Shown: piece after piece, positions 11,621-22,900 of the stretch
How the letters are laid out: every line of letters begins with the position of its first letter
Numbering within the stretch: position 1 is the stretch's first letter
Assembly (NCBI GenBank): GCA_003550325.1
Contig: QKWP01000273.1
Span: 284,160 to 348,159, forward strand
Direction: 5' to 3'
Source: Gigaspora rosea
Lineage: Eukaryota; Glomeromycota; Glomeromycetes; Diversisporales; Gigasporaceae
Length of the DNA: 64,000 nt
The notes under the pieces: model-generated
Told to the model about the DNA's origin: nothing
Seen by the model: the letters and a program-made list of their open reading frames with translations, nothing else
Database searches by the model: none
Position numbers and translations under genes: made by a program

Positions 11621-13013
11621 ATGACAAATATTTGTAAAAATCTCGAGTGTGTTATTTGTTGTGATCAAAAAGACAATATATTGAATATGACAATTCAATG
11701 TACTCATGAACCATCAACTTGTCAAGATTGTATTAATAAATATGTAAACGATCAATTAAGTCAAAAGAACACATTAATCGTATGCCTCGTTGATGAATGC
11801 AATAATACAATGGAATATCAAGATGTTCAACGTGTTGTTTCTAATGAACTTTTTCACAAGTAATTTTGTTATATTTATTATTTTAATTATTGTTAAATTT
11901 CAGAAAATCGGTTTAATAATAATTTATATTGTAGATTTGATGAGGTTTGTTTAAAACTGGCACTTCAATCAGTACCTGGTTTTCGTTGGTGTCAAGGCAG
12001 TTCTGAATGTAGTTCTGGACAAATTCACATTGGAGGAGGCATGTAGTTTATTAAATACATCTGAAATTAATTCTTTTTAAACATAATTTTAATATTAATA
12101 TATTTATATATTTCATTCATAAAAAAAGATGAGGCCCCTAAAATGATTTGTGAAAGATGTGGAAAAGCAACTTGTTACACGCATAATTCGCCTTGGCATG
12201 AAGATTTAACTTGTCAAGAATATGATACTTTAATTGGTAAGGTCGATATAGAATCTCAAACTTATCTGGAAAAAAATACTAAACCTTGCCCAAAATGTGG
12301 AATTCACATCCAAAAAATTGATGGATGTGATCATGTAAAATGTAAAATTGAAAGTTGTCTTATGGAATTTTGTTGGTTGTGAGTATTTTTACTTTTTATA
12401 GACAAGCTTTTTTCAAAAAAAAAAAAAAAAAAAAACAAAATTTACTATTATTATAATTATTACTAAAAGATGTTTAGGTGATTGGTTAAAAGGAGAACAT
12501 TTAAGAACATGTGCGTTATATGAAGGAGTTGAAATTGTTGTACCTGATTCATCTGAAGACGAAAATGAAACCTATATTGATGAAGATATTTCAACATTAG
12601 ATTCAGAAGAAGAGGATACAGAATCATCCGAAGAATTGTCACGAGATTATTTTGATGATATATCTGAGGAAGAACACGTTGTTACGACGGATGAAACAGA
12701 TTCTTCAGATGATCTTGATACCGAATCATCTGATGAACAACTGTCATCTGATGAAAACGATTCATCTGAAAAATCGACATTATCTGAAGGATCAACATTG
12801 TCTGAAGAATCAACATTGTCTGAAGAACCGGTATTTTCTGCATTGTCTGAAGAATTTGCATTGTCTGAAGAATCGACTTCATCTGAACGATCCGAAGAAT
12901 CGACGTCATCTGAAAATTCAATTTCATTTGAAGAGTCGACTTCATCTGATGAAAATATATCTTCCGTGAATTTCTCTGATACTCCTGAAGACTCTTATGA
13001 CTCATCTGATTAA
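11621..13013 (+). CDS. RBR-type (RING-IBR-RING) E3 ubiquitin ligase with acidic serine tail
   Basis: Four exons can be read: 11621-11859, 11935-12038, 12129-12378 and 12470-13013, total 1,137 nt, 378 aa, with frame kept at every junction. Exon 1 holds RING1 (CVICCDQ... CTHEPSTCQDC). Exons 2-3 hold the IBR (CLVDEC, RWCQG, MICERCGKATCYTH). Exons 3-4 hold RING2, CPKCGIHIQKIDGCDHVKC followed by FCWLCLGDW, including the Cys of the GCDHV block that accepts ubiquitin as a thioester in RBR ligases. RBR ligases move ubiquitin from an E2 via this Cys to substrate. The last 150 or so residues are a low-complexity Ser/Glu/Asp tail with repeats of LSEEST type. Intron 2 begins with GC (GAG|GCATGT), because the GT alternative would run into stops. 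Intron 3 carries a long A-run. Substrate unknown. Confidence 0.88.
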
Positions 13014-13897
13014 TTTGGTTAGCATTAGTATATTCATACAGCATAGTTTTGATGATTTCTTTAATAAATTACATTTACTAATTAATTAGTTTTAATACGG
13101 TAGTTGTAGATATTGCATATATATTACTTACAGTTACTTACAGTGTTAGGCATTCAATTTTAATAATGGACTTTGAATTTCAATGCTATTAGTTTAATTT
13201 CTTGTGAATCCCTTTATACAATCTCATTTCTAAGTTCATAAAATCAACCTTTTAATCAAATTTATAAAAATGTTAAAGATTTTTTTAAAAATTTTATTCA
13301 TTCTTGGAAATTTACAAATAAGAATTTAAGTTTCATTGTACCAGACTTTAACTCGGAGTAACATGATATAGTTTCGATATTAGTTATTTGGTAATATTTG
13401 AAGTATGCATATTACATAATACTGTATTTCGTGTTCACAAAATTTCTAGCACAATTAAGTCCGATACGATACAGTGTAAATTTAAATTTGCACTTACGGG
13501 TTTTCATTTGGTGTAACTCATTTAATTTTTTTTTTTTTTATAGATTTTTTTGTAATATGAAATATTTTGATTGTAATTATTAAAGCCGTAATCTACGAAT
13601 TGACTTTAAACCTTATATAACCATTAAAATTGTAAGTTTATATGTTTTTGTATTAAACGAATAATAAGCAGTCTTATCAATTTAATACATATAATATCAC
13701 AACTAGACCTTTCACATTTAAAACAAATGAACAAATTCACCATGCGTTGAGAAAACATTGATCGACTTTTTTATAACCCATTTGCCAATTTTAATTTTTA
13801 ATTTAAAAACAAGAAAAAAATATTCGAATCAACGAATTAAAGAAAGGAAAAAAAAAAAAAAAACTATATATTGAGAAAAATGGTTCAAATATAGCCA
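13014..13897. other. Intergenic, 3' ends of convergent genes
   Basis: This contains the 3' flanks of the RBR gene (plus) and the hAT transposase gene (minus). A 60-codon frame at 13398 is not credible. No hAT terminal repeat was found. Confidence 0.4.
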
Positions 13898-16055
13898 TTA
13901 TTTTTCGTTAATGTTTTCTGTTTTCATTTCAACTTTTAAATGATTACTATCATCATCACTACTCGCTTGATCATCCATGCCTCCATGTTCACCAATCTTT
14001 TCAACTATCCAGCTATGTAAACATAAAAATGGGCGGGCAATTTCTGGATTTAACTTACCTCGTGATTTGTGAATAACTGAGCTGGAAATAGAAAAAGCAT
14101 GTTCGCAAGGAATGCTCGATGCTTGAATCGTAAGATAGTCTCGTGCCATCGCGGCTAGAACTGGAAACTTTTTTTTGTGAGCTTTCCACCATATCAAGGG
14201 TTCACAATCCTCACCACTAGGCAAAGAAAGATATTGTTCCAACTCGTTGCTTGTGATAGTTTGTGTAGTTGGAAGGAATTGATTTGTAAGAGATCGAAGA
14301 TGTGCTCGAGCATCAATTCTATTAAATGTTGGGGAATGATATGATGATAAGAGAGTTGGATCTGATGAAGGTGTTATAACAGAATTAGAGCTTTCAGGAA
14401 TATCTAAAGATGCAGGCGTGTAAGAAGCCATCCTGGTCCGAATAGAATTTATCACATTTTCAGTTTCTGTTCCTTGTTGAAAAATGGAGCATTTTGTACG
14501 CGGATCCAAAACGGATGCAATTTTTGAAGTATCATCAATAATTGACCAAAATTCATCCAAGACACGAAGTATAGAATCAGCCACAATATATCGAGTAGCA
14601 TTAACTGATATTTCATGCTGTAAATGTTGCCTCAAAATCCAAAGAGTTAGTTGAAAATCACCCATTGTTGGATATACAGATGAAGAAAGTGTTAAAGTAG
14701 CCGAATAAAATGGTGATAAAACAGTAAGCAATTCCTGAATAAATTTAATATTTAAATAAAAAAGAATTTATATCAATACCATATATAAAAACATAAATAT
14801 ACATTATCACGTTATCAAAGTTACTTACGTTGATATTTAACCAATCATTTTCATCAGGGTACGAATCAATAAATTCATCTTGATGTTGTAAAACAAGCAG
14901 GTTCGCTTGTATTTGCATTTGTTTTACTTTTTCAATCATCAAATACGTTGATCTCCATTGAGTTTCATTGTCAATTTGTGGAATTAAAAATGGTATATTT
15001 TGATCCTCGAATATACGTCGTAAATCTTCCATCAATGGATTAGAATTTCTAACTTTGCTAATGAATTTTCGAATTTTTTCAATAGAATTATTATGAACTT
15101 GAAGTCCATACTGTACAGCAACATTAAGAACGTGAGCACCACAACGATAATGTGAAAAACCAAGATTATCACCCTCTTTTTTTATTTCCAATTCCATTTC
15201 ATGACCGAAAACAATGGCGGGTGGAGAATTATTTGTTGTCAATGCTAGTATTTTTGGAGAAATATCCAATTCAGATAACAAATTGGATAAAGATTGAATA
15301 ATATTTTCACCTGATTGAGAATCACGAAATGGAATTATATCTAATAAGAAGCGTTTAAATATCCAATCATCATCAATGTAATGAATAGTGACACTAAAAT
15401 ATGCGTTCTGATTGCTATCCAAAGTCCACACATCCCCAGTCAAAGATATCCTACTTTTAATATTTCCTAAATCATGATGTAATCTTTCACGACGGTTTTG
15501 AAATCTTTTAATCACATGAGATTTTATATATTGTCCTCTTGGTAAATGATAATGTGGATCAAGTTTTTTTATCATTTCGATAAAAGATTCATCCTCTACC
15601 ACAGAAAAAGGTTGCATTGTTGATACTATCCAATTAATCAAAGATCTACTTCGTTCAAAATTATCTTGTCGGGTATACGGAGTTACTTTCCGAAAATTTA
15701 AAGTTGTTCGAGGTTTTCGTTCAAAATCAGTTTGTTGAGCACCTCGTTCAAATTCAGATTGATGATTTCTTCGTAAGTGAGTTTTTAAAGTACCGGTAGA
15801 GGTTTCACCAATCCCGGCATACATTTTTTTACATATTTTACAAGTTTGAGATTCTTTTGTTCGTTCAAAAAACTCGTCCATGGGAGATTTTGCATTGTTT
15901 TTTCTTCTTATAGGACCGCCACTTGATTGTTGGGATTCTTCTACATTTGTACCTACATCAGAAGAAGTTTCAGGTCTGTTGAGAAATTCCTGGCCGTTCG
16001 AGCCATTAAAATTAAAAGAGTTATCTGCGTTTTGTTCACTTTTTAAGTCAGACAT
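13898..16055 (-). CDS. hAT superfamily transposase, BED zinc finger, intact frame
   Basis: Two exons, 16055-14829 and 14734-13898, join in phase 0 across a GTAAGT...TTCAG intron to give 687 aa. Domains: BED zinc finger with C72, C75, H93, H98; an RNase-H-like core with the first acidic residue D208 in SLTGDVW; the RCGAHVLNV block at about 304-312; and the C-terminal hAT dimerisation region at about 570-660 (WWKAHKKKFPVLAAMARDYL, then SSIPCEHAFS with the third acidic residue E620). The second catalytic Asp, normally in a T-D-N block, is replaced by Asn: TTNNSPPA at 273-280. The first Met has a good downstream frame and no upstream in-frame extension was sought. No terminal inverted repeats or 8-bp duplications were seen within about 0.9 kb downstream or 0.4 kb upstream. 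It is either an old transposon gene with lost ends or a domesticated one. Confidence 0.85.
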
Positions 16056-16536
16056 TATGACTAGAAACTAAAGAGAAAAAGATTTGATAACTGATTAAAA
16101 TATCGATATGTATGGTTCTTCATTTAGTAGTATATTTTGTAACCGGCCCGAACCTGTAAGGGGTAACCGGATTATCATATAATCAGTTAAGATTGTAACT
16201 GATCATACTATAATCGGTTTAATTGGATGGAAATTAGGAAAATCACATTTTCGTACATTTTATTTAGAAACTGCAATTTTTTTAAAAATTCGGACTGGCT
16301 GGTTTTGATTCGGTTTCTTAAATGGTCAGTCTAAAATGGTTAGGCTAATCGAATTATCGAATTTGTAATCTTGTTTCAGGTCGTAAGTGGTTAACCTTTA
16401 GAATTAATAGATATCGATATGTTAGTTTTTTTATTAATCATTGTTCTTTATTGTTCTTTTAATTTTCCTCAATAATTTTTTCGCTTTAACAAATTCTTTG
16501 CCTTATTGTATTAGTTCCTGTTCTGTTCACAGGTTT
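16056..16536. other. Intergenic; start of the duplicated unit
   Basis: Position 16258 onward matches 17388 onward (for example TTCGGACTGGCTGGTTTTGA and TGGTCAGTCTAAAATGGTTA), marking the first copy of a tandem duplication that includes the 3' flank of the Ser/Thr-rich membrane-protein gene. Confidence 0.6.
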
Positions 16537-17340
16537 TTAATCCTCAATTGGGTTATTTCGAGCTGTATTTATTGTACTTATTTGATTTGGTGTGTAGATA
16601 CGATAAAGAATAAAGGTACAAATAGCAGAACAAATAAAAGAAAGTCCTGTAAAAATGAATGAAATGACAATCCAGGTATATTCGGTGGGACTAAATGTAA
16701 TGGTTTGGGAAGAAGAGGCTGTATCAACGGGATTATAAAATGGGGTGAATAAATAGAAATCAAGCAATTTTATAATAAATTTTTTTTGAAACTTTAAATC
16801 AAAATAACAAAAACTTTATCAAATTTGATAAATTTTTTTTTAAATTAATTTTATAAACTTATAGAATTAATTTAAAAAATTTGATCAAATTTGATCAAGT
16901 TTTTGTTAAGTTATTTTGATTTAAAGTTTTAAAAAAATTTACTAAAAAAAATTTGCTTGATTTCTACCACTACTCACCCCCATATGTAGCGGTAGTTTTA
17001 GAGCTAGATAGTGAAATAACTGTAGAATAAGATGTGGTTACAATGGGTGGGTTCGGGTAGATGATATTGGTAAAGATGATGGTAAATTTGATTTTGCCTG
17101 ACTTGTTGATGCTATTGATAGTTGTGAAGTAGGGGTGGCGACAGATTTAGCAGGTGTAGGTGCGGTTGCAGCAGCAGGTACAGCAGGTGGAACGGATTTG
17201 CCAGGGTTAGGATTAGATTCAGAACTAGGGTTAGGTAGTATTAAAGTAACTGTAAAATAAGATGTGATTTCTATCAGGAGAATAGGCGTCGAAAAAATAG
17301 ACGAAAAAACAGATAAAAAGTTAGAGTCGATCTAACACGG
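16537..17340 (-). pseudogene. Broken tandem paralogue of the Ser/Thr-rich membrane protein
   Basis: The C-terminal part (16537-16740) encodes a transmembrane segment GLSFICSAICTFIL and tail matching the intact neighbour (GLSFTCSAICAFIL). The middle part (16980-17340) encodes related Pro/Ala/Thr/Ser-rich sequence (NFLSVFSS, TSYFTVTLILP), but the frame is lost partway. A 239-bp MITE separates the two parts, and the N-terminal membrane segment of the neighbour has no counterpart. This points to decay after tandem duplication. Confidence 0.75.
16742..16980. mobile_element. MITE with GGGGTGA termini inside the pseudogene
   Basis: The left end GGGGTGAATAAATAGAAATC and the inverted right end GGGGTGAGTAGTGGTAGAAATC share the terminus of the element at 6124-6366. 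The arms continue as long complementary A/T blocks around CTTTAAATCAAAATAAC, giving a near-complete fold-back. Flanking bases AAT and CAT do not form a clean duplication. Confidence 0.7.
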
Positions 17341-17608
17341 CTCACAGGAGTTTGACGATCACGTTTTCGTGGTTTCAAATGTCATTTATTTAGAAACTGC
17401 AATTTTAAAAAATTCGGACTGGCTGGTTTTGATTCAGCTTCTTCAATGGTCAGTCTAAAATGGTTAGGCTAATCGAATTTGTAACCATATCGTTTTAGAA
17501 ATAGATATATCAGTTTTTAGTCATCGTTCCTTTAATTCTCCAAATAATTTTTTCGTCTTTACAAATTCTTTGCCTTATTGTATTAATTCCTGTTCTGTTC
17601 ACAGATTT

Positions 17609-18349
17609 TTAATCCGCAAGTGGGTTTTCTCGAACTATATTTATTGTATTTGTTTGATTTAGTGTGTAGTCACGGCAAAGAATAAAGGCACAAATAGCAG
17701 AACAAGTAAAGGAAAGCCCTGTTAAAACAACTAAAATAGCATCGATGGGTCTAAAAGTAGTGGTTGCGGAAGGATAGGATGGGGTAGATGAAGCAGAAGG
17801 AGAGGTTGTAGCAACGGAGGGTGTAGATGAAGCCGAATGAGATGTGGTTACAGTGGGTGGGTTAGGGTATGATATTGGTAAAAATGATTGTAAAGATGAT
17901 GTTGGTAAATTGGTGGTAACATCAGATGCGGTTACAGCAGCAGTTGTGGTTGCAGCAGCAGTTGCGATTGTAGTAAGGTCAGGTGCAGGTACAACAACAG
18001 GTGTAGTAGGTGGAACGGATGTGCCAGTGTTAGGATTAAATTCAGAAGTAGGGCTAGGTAGTATTAAAGTAACTGTAAAATAAGATGTGGTTCCTATCGA
18101 GAGAATAGGCGTCGAAATAGTAGACGAAAAAACAGATAAAAAGTTAGAGCTAGAGGAATTCGTGGGAGGGTTGGAAAACGTCGGTTGCGGAGTAACTTTA
18201 TGGGTTTGGGAAGTAGAAATTGTTGAATTTGACTGAGTAGTGGTTTTTGTTGTAGCAGGTAGAATGCTGAAGTAAATAACTAGAGTCAATCCTACCATAA
18301 AGAAAATTAAAGATGCAATTAAGCAATAAGATACAACTTTTCTCTTCAT
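17609..18349 (-). CDS. Ser/Thr/Pro-rich membrane protein, two hydrophobic segments, unknown function
   Basis: A single 246-codon frame without introns. Residues 8-28 (YCLIASLIFFMVGLTLVIYF) are a signal anchor or signal peptide after a basic MKRK start. Residues about 35-200 are low-complexity Ser/Thr/Pro/Ala with several Asn-x-Ser/Thr sites, typical of a heavily O-glycosylated outer stretch. Residues about 203-226 (ILVVLTGLSFTCSAICAFIL) are a second membrane segment, followed by a short tail ending NPLAD. This topology resembles fungal cell-wall-stress sensor-like or mucin-like proteins, but no family is recognised. The frame on the opposite strand here is a shadow of the repetitive codons. 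Confidence 0.7.
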   Translation of the reverse strand: MKRKVVSYCLIASLIFFMVGLTLVIYFSILPATTKTTTQSNSTISTSQTHKVTPQPTFSNPPTNSSSSNFLSVFSSTISTPILSIGTTSYFTVTLILPSPTSEFNPNTGTSVPPTTPVVVPAPDLTTIATAAATTTAAVTASDVTTNLPTSSLQSFLPISYPNPPTVTTSHSASSTPSVATTSPSASSTPSYPSATTTFRPIDAILVVLTGLSFTCSAICAFILCRDYTLNQTNTINIVRENPLAD

Positions 18350-18360
18350 AATGTGTATAT

Positions 18361-19926
18361 TATATATATATATATTTGATTAAACTTATTTTTCTTTTTA
18401 ATGGGTTATCACTATTTAGGTTATGATTTATCAGACCTTGTTCTTTATTTATTATTATTAAACAGTACATTATAAAGTTCTTTGAGATTAAACTTAGGCA
18501 GAACATTAATAGATAAGTATTTTCCTTTTAAGCAAAAGAACTTGGATCAGAATTATTTTGCACAATGATGAAAATATAAATATGCCGATTGTGATTTATG
18601 TGTATAAAACAATGACAGAACGCAAATGACACGTCCATTATTAGTAATATGAGCTTTTGTTTTAGGTTTTTAACTCGCACGGAAATCTATTTCTACAAAA
18701 TAGTATATATTAAAAAATTATAGATCTATAAAGTGTTAAATTATTAGTTGCTAAAAGGAAATTTTTGTAGTTAAGGCCATACAAATTGAATTAATTATTT
18801 CTCATAACCCGGCCGGTTCAAATTTTAAAAAAATTTCGAATATGTTTATTAGCGGATGATTTTTTTTAAAAATCTATAAAAAATTAAAAGCTGGGTCATT
18901 TTTAAAATTTTATATTATGAGAAACAAAAAATTAATTTTGTATGGCCTAATCGCAAATCTTGATTCTTACCAGAGTCACGAAATAATCAGACTCTGCAAT
19001 AATAAGAAACTGTTATTCACCCACTTGATTATTTATTAAGAAACTAGATTTACGCCTAAATTATTCAAAGTTTTACTATCGTTATATAAATTAAAGCCTA
19101 TTAATAAAATTTCGACAATTTGGTTATAGTATTCTTAATGTCAGTCTGGCCTTTATTAATTTCAACCCGAAATTTAGAAATTTTAATATCTGATATATTA
19201 TTATCGAATATTCGCGGAATATGAATGCTATAGCGAGCGAATAAAATAGATTTTAACATAACCCATTAATTTTAATATGGATTCATTTTTCTATCATTGA
19301 TCATAGTTACAGTCACCTAAATTTTATCAATATTCTCTAGAAAGCTACAAATTTTTCTTTGATTGTTCGAAACGAAGCGAGGACTCTATAATGGAAGAGT
19401 ATTAGACCAAAAAATTTGTTCTATGTAAACAACATTAAATTTTTTGACTGTATTTTTGAGAACATAAAATAAAATTTGAATTTTAAATATTGATTACAGT
19501 TCATTGAATTATCAATTGCTAAGGCGAGTAATATCGGCAATTCAAATAAGCAATTTATAATCTTGCGTTTAGAAAAATGACCACAACGACAATATGAAGT
19601 CTTCGCAGTAGAAGAGGTGAAACTACCCCAAAAATGGTAAATGAGATTTGATTACATTTAAATAAACTTCGATGTGTTTAACATTTTTTCAATGATAAAT
19701 AAAAATTGATTTGCATAATAAACACTCGAGATAAGTGTACGCTCAAGCTTTCGTCCTTTCTACTGCAAAAAACTTCATGGGAATATAGACATAGATTAAA
19801 TAATCATTATGAATGCTAAAGCAAGAATATTGTATTATAATAAATATCCGGATAATCCGGTACAAGTTTTTTGTATTTTATTATGTTCTATAAATCGTGA
19901 ATGATGACAAATCATAAAGAAATATA
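18361..19926. other. Intergenic between membrane-protein gene promoter and UTP20 3' end
   Basis: The 5' flank of the minus-strand gene is followed by AT-rich DNA with a TATATATA run just upstream of 18349. Apart from the MITE at 18775-18947, nothing is recognised. Confidence 0.45.
18775..18947. mobile_element. PIF/Harbinger-type MITE, GGCCATACAAA termini
   Basis: Inverted ends GGCCATACAAA...TTTGTATGGCC continue into paired TTTCTCATAA words. TAA lies on both sides (18772-18774, 18948-18950), as expected for a PIF/Harbinger 3-bp target duplication. The length is 173 bp. Confidence 0.8.
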
Positions 19927-22900
19927 CTAATTTGAAGTCTTTCTCTTTTTAGTTACACCATATCTCAATTTTTGCTTAGCAAATTCTTCATTTTTTCTTT
20001 TTCGATTTTGCTTTTTCATTTCATTCTTTCGTATTTTTTGTTTAGTTGCAGATTCCGGATCAACAATAGCCTAGGCAATATTAATTATAAGTATTATAAG
20101 TATTATTGAATTTTATCAAATAATATCACTAGAAAATAAATATTAACAAGTTGATTAAACCTTACCTTAATAGCTCGTTTATGTTTCCTTTCCCTTCTTA
20201 CATCCGCCACTTGCTGTCTTACTTTATTATACGTGTTATGATATTGAGTTGTACCAACACGTTTCTGTAATAAATCAAGAACTTCATTTCCTAGCTGTTT
20301 AAGATTATCTGTCATGAAGGTAAACACAACATATTAATAATAAATTACTTTTTATTAATTATAATAATATTAATCAATTTGCAAATAATAATCTACCTAT
20401 ATCTTGACCTTTGGCCGTCTCATTATTTATCAAGCGATACATAGGCGAGATTATAAACAAGAGATAGGAAGGTGATAAGTCGTTTGGTGACATGAAGGTG
20501 ATCATTGCGGCAAACCATTGATATATGCTTGTCCTCTATAAATAATCGAATTAATGAACATAGAAATGAGTTTTATATCGTAAAAAAAAAACTTTTCGAC
20601 TATTATGCATACCTGATAATCCATCTCTTCGTTATTGGATGAAGCAAACCTCGCTTGATATGATAATTTTTTGAATAACCAAAGTAAGGATGGCTTTACA
20701 CCATCGCTTGTTTGGCTACTTATAATCTGCTGTATGTTTTTTTTTTCTTCATCGTCTACATCATCTGCATCATCCGCATCATCCGCATCATCCACATCAT
20801 CCGCATCATCTGAATCATATATATTATCTTCATTATCTGCATTGCCTACATTATCTTCATTATCGAGATCTTTTGATATAGATTCTTCATTATGACTCCC
20901 ATCCTTTTCTTTTATAAATGAATTGTCTATTTTATCTTCATCAGGCGGCAAATAATAAAAACATTTTCCAATGAAAAACAAGTTTTTCACAATTTGCGTT
21001 GCAAGCTCTTGTCCCAAAAGTTCACTTTTTAATTGTGTACAAAATGATGTAGCCAATTTTTTCAGCAGGTCTTTTGTCAAATAATCGTTTCTTTTATTTG
21101 ATCCAGAAGAAATCATAGTCTCTGGATTAATATTAGCAAAGTATAATCCAAAAAGTCGGCTTGATGCAAGCCTTATCCAGGAATGTGAATGGAGAATATG
21201 CCTTTCAACTAGTGTCCATATGTTTTTGCATTCCTCAAGATAAATAATAGTTGGGAAAGCTTTAATAAGTTTAGTGAATGTATTTAATGCATAATATCCG
21301 ATCTCCCAATCAACATCCACTATCATGTCATTTTCTTGATTATCGCTCGTATCATTTGACGAACTCGCTAGCTGTTCCATGATTTGTGAACTTGATTGAA
21401 GAGCACTATTTAAAATATTTAATAATTCTGGAATGTATTTCTTAAATTTATCATCAAAAGCTTCAATTACAAGCCCATAAATTTGTACTGCCATTCGTTG
21501 CAAACTCTTTTTTTCAGTTTGAGCAAACCATTTACCTAACAGAATATAGGTATTTTTTAATCGTTGTTCATCCATTCGCCTAAGTAACATCTTAATCAAG
21601 ACACCTGCCATTTCTCGACATTTGTTAGATTCATCATTAACTAACGAAATAGCTAAAGCCATGAAAAACATTTCGGCATATTCCATTAAAATTTCATCTC
21701 CAAATTTAGTAATTATTAAATTCAGCATCTCCATAGCTGATATCCTACCACTTTCATAGGTATAATTAAGGTTTTTGATTATAAAGTTTATTTGATTTTT
21801 AAGCCGTCCACGCCCTTGTGGATAATCCATTAAGAATTGAAATAAAAGTTGTCTTGAAAGATCGCATGTTTGTGAAGATTGACTTGTAATCATTATTTCA
21901 GAAATTGTTTGCATTAAATCATAAATCTCTGGAACTACAAATTTACGCGAAATTATGGATTTAATTAACGAAAATGTCGTACTTTGCCGTTGAGGTTCTT
22001 CAAGGTCAGGTCTAATCAAGTTAATTAAAAAGGTTAATTGACTCTCTTTGACTTCAACTTGTTTACAAACACGCATTAAAACTGTAAACAATTTGAAGCA
22101 AGCTTGTACAAGTTCAGAATTCGTAGAATCCGATGTTTTTATCAAAGCGAATGTTTGCTTCACGATAACAGGTATAGCATCATTCAAGGACTTAAGTTTC
22201 AAATTACACAATATGTTCATTATTTTGATAGCAAGAATATTAACGTTCAAATGCTTGGAATACATAGCATCTCCCACTACATCTACGAATTGGTTTAGCA
22301 TAAAAAGTTGTTCTTCAGATTTTGTATCAAACTTTTCGCGTTTAAGAGCAGATAAAAATATCGTCAATCCAAATTGCACAAAAAGGTATGCATTTGTGTT
22401 AAAATAATCAACAGGTTCAGTGATATCCCGTTTCAATTGCACCGTAAAGTTCATCTCTAAATTTGTTTTAACAGTCTTGGTCTTCGGTTCTGATCTTGAT
22501 ATATCAAGATTCTGTGATATAAGTCCTTTACATAATGTTATAATTTCTTTGACCTCAAATTCAGGATTGTTATTCAACCCTATTGCCACTCTTTGTAATA
22601 CATCTTCAACTTTTCGCAAAATTTTTGAACTTTGTGTTTCTCGCATAATATCTTTAAGTGGTGTCAAAAGGATACCGATATTCTTGAACCGGATAATTTT
22701 TGCGAGAATCTCAAATGATCCAAAACCCTTGTTAGCTTTCATTTCCTTTAATCTACCCGTTATTTCCTCTGTATCTTTCTCTTCTGCAACATGTCCAAAT
22801 ATATCATTAATAATAATATCCACAATTAGTTGAAGACAATAATCAACGTCTCCAACTTTTATGTTTGGAGCTAAATTTAACAAGAGAGAATGTAATGTGA

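Larger units (their letters stand above)
16258..18360. repeat. Tandem segmental duplication of the membrane-protein gene
   Basis: The segments 16258-17340 and 17388-18360 are colinear direct repeats covering the 3' flank and most of the coding region of the minus-strand gene. The first copy is diverged and interrupted by a MITE (16742-16980). The second copy holds the intact gene. The shared block in the 3' flank 'TTTGCCTTATTGTATTA' is identical in both. Confidence 0.8.

Noticed and set aside
12652-13044. Leu/His/Lys- and Met/Gln-rich frames overlapping the RBR tail
   Set aside because: Other-frame products of the Ser-Glu repeat; the splice-consistent frame is the acidic one.
13014-16440. 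Terminal inverted repeats for the hAT transposase gene
   Set aside because: No CAGGG/TAGAG-type ends with matching 8-mers were found on either side; the CCGGCCCGAACCTGTAAGG patch near 16,145 has no partner.
20103-20504. Stop of the long UTP20 frame at 20502 and a separate small gene at 20103-20327
   Set aside because: The long frame runs into an intron; splicing 20613 to 20535 and onward gives the conserved C-terminus, so both belong to UTP20.
20671-20895. Ser-rich plus-strand frame opposite the UTP20 acidic region
   Set aside because: Antisense shadow of the Asp codon repeat in UTP20.
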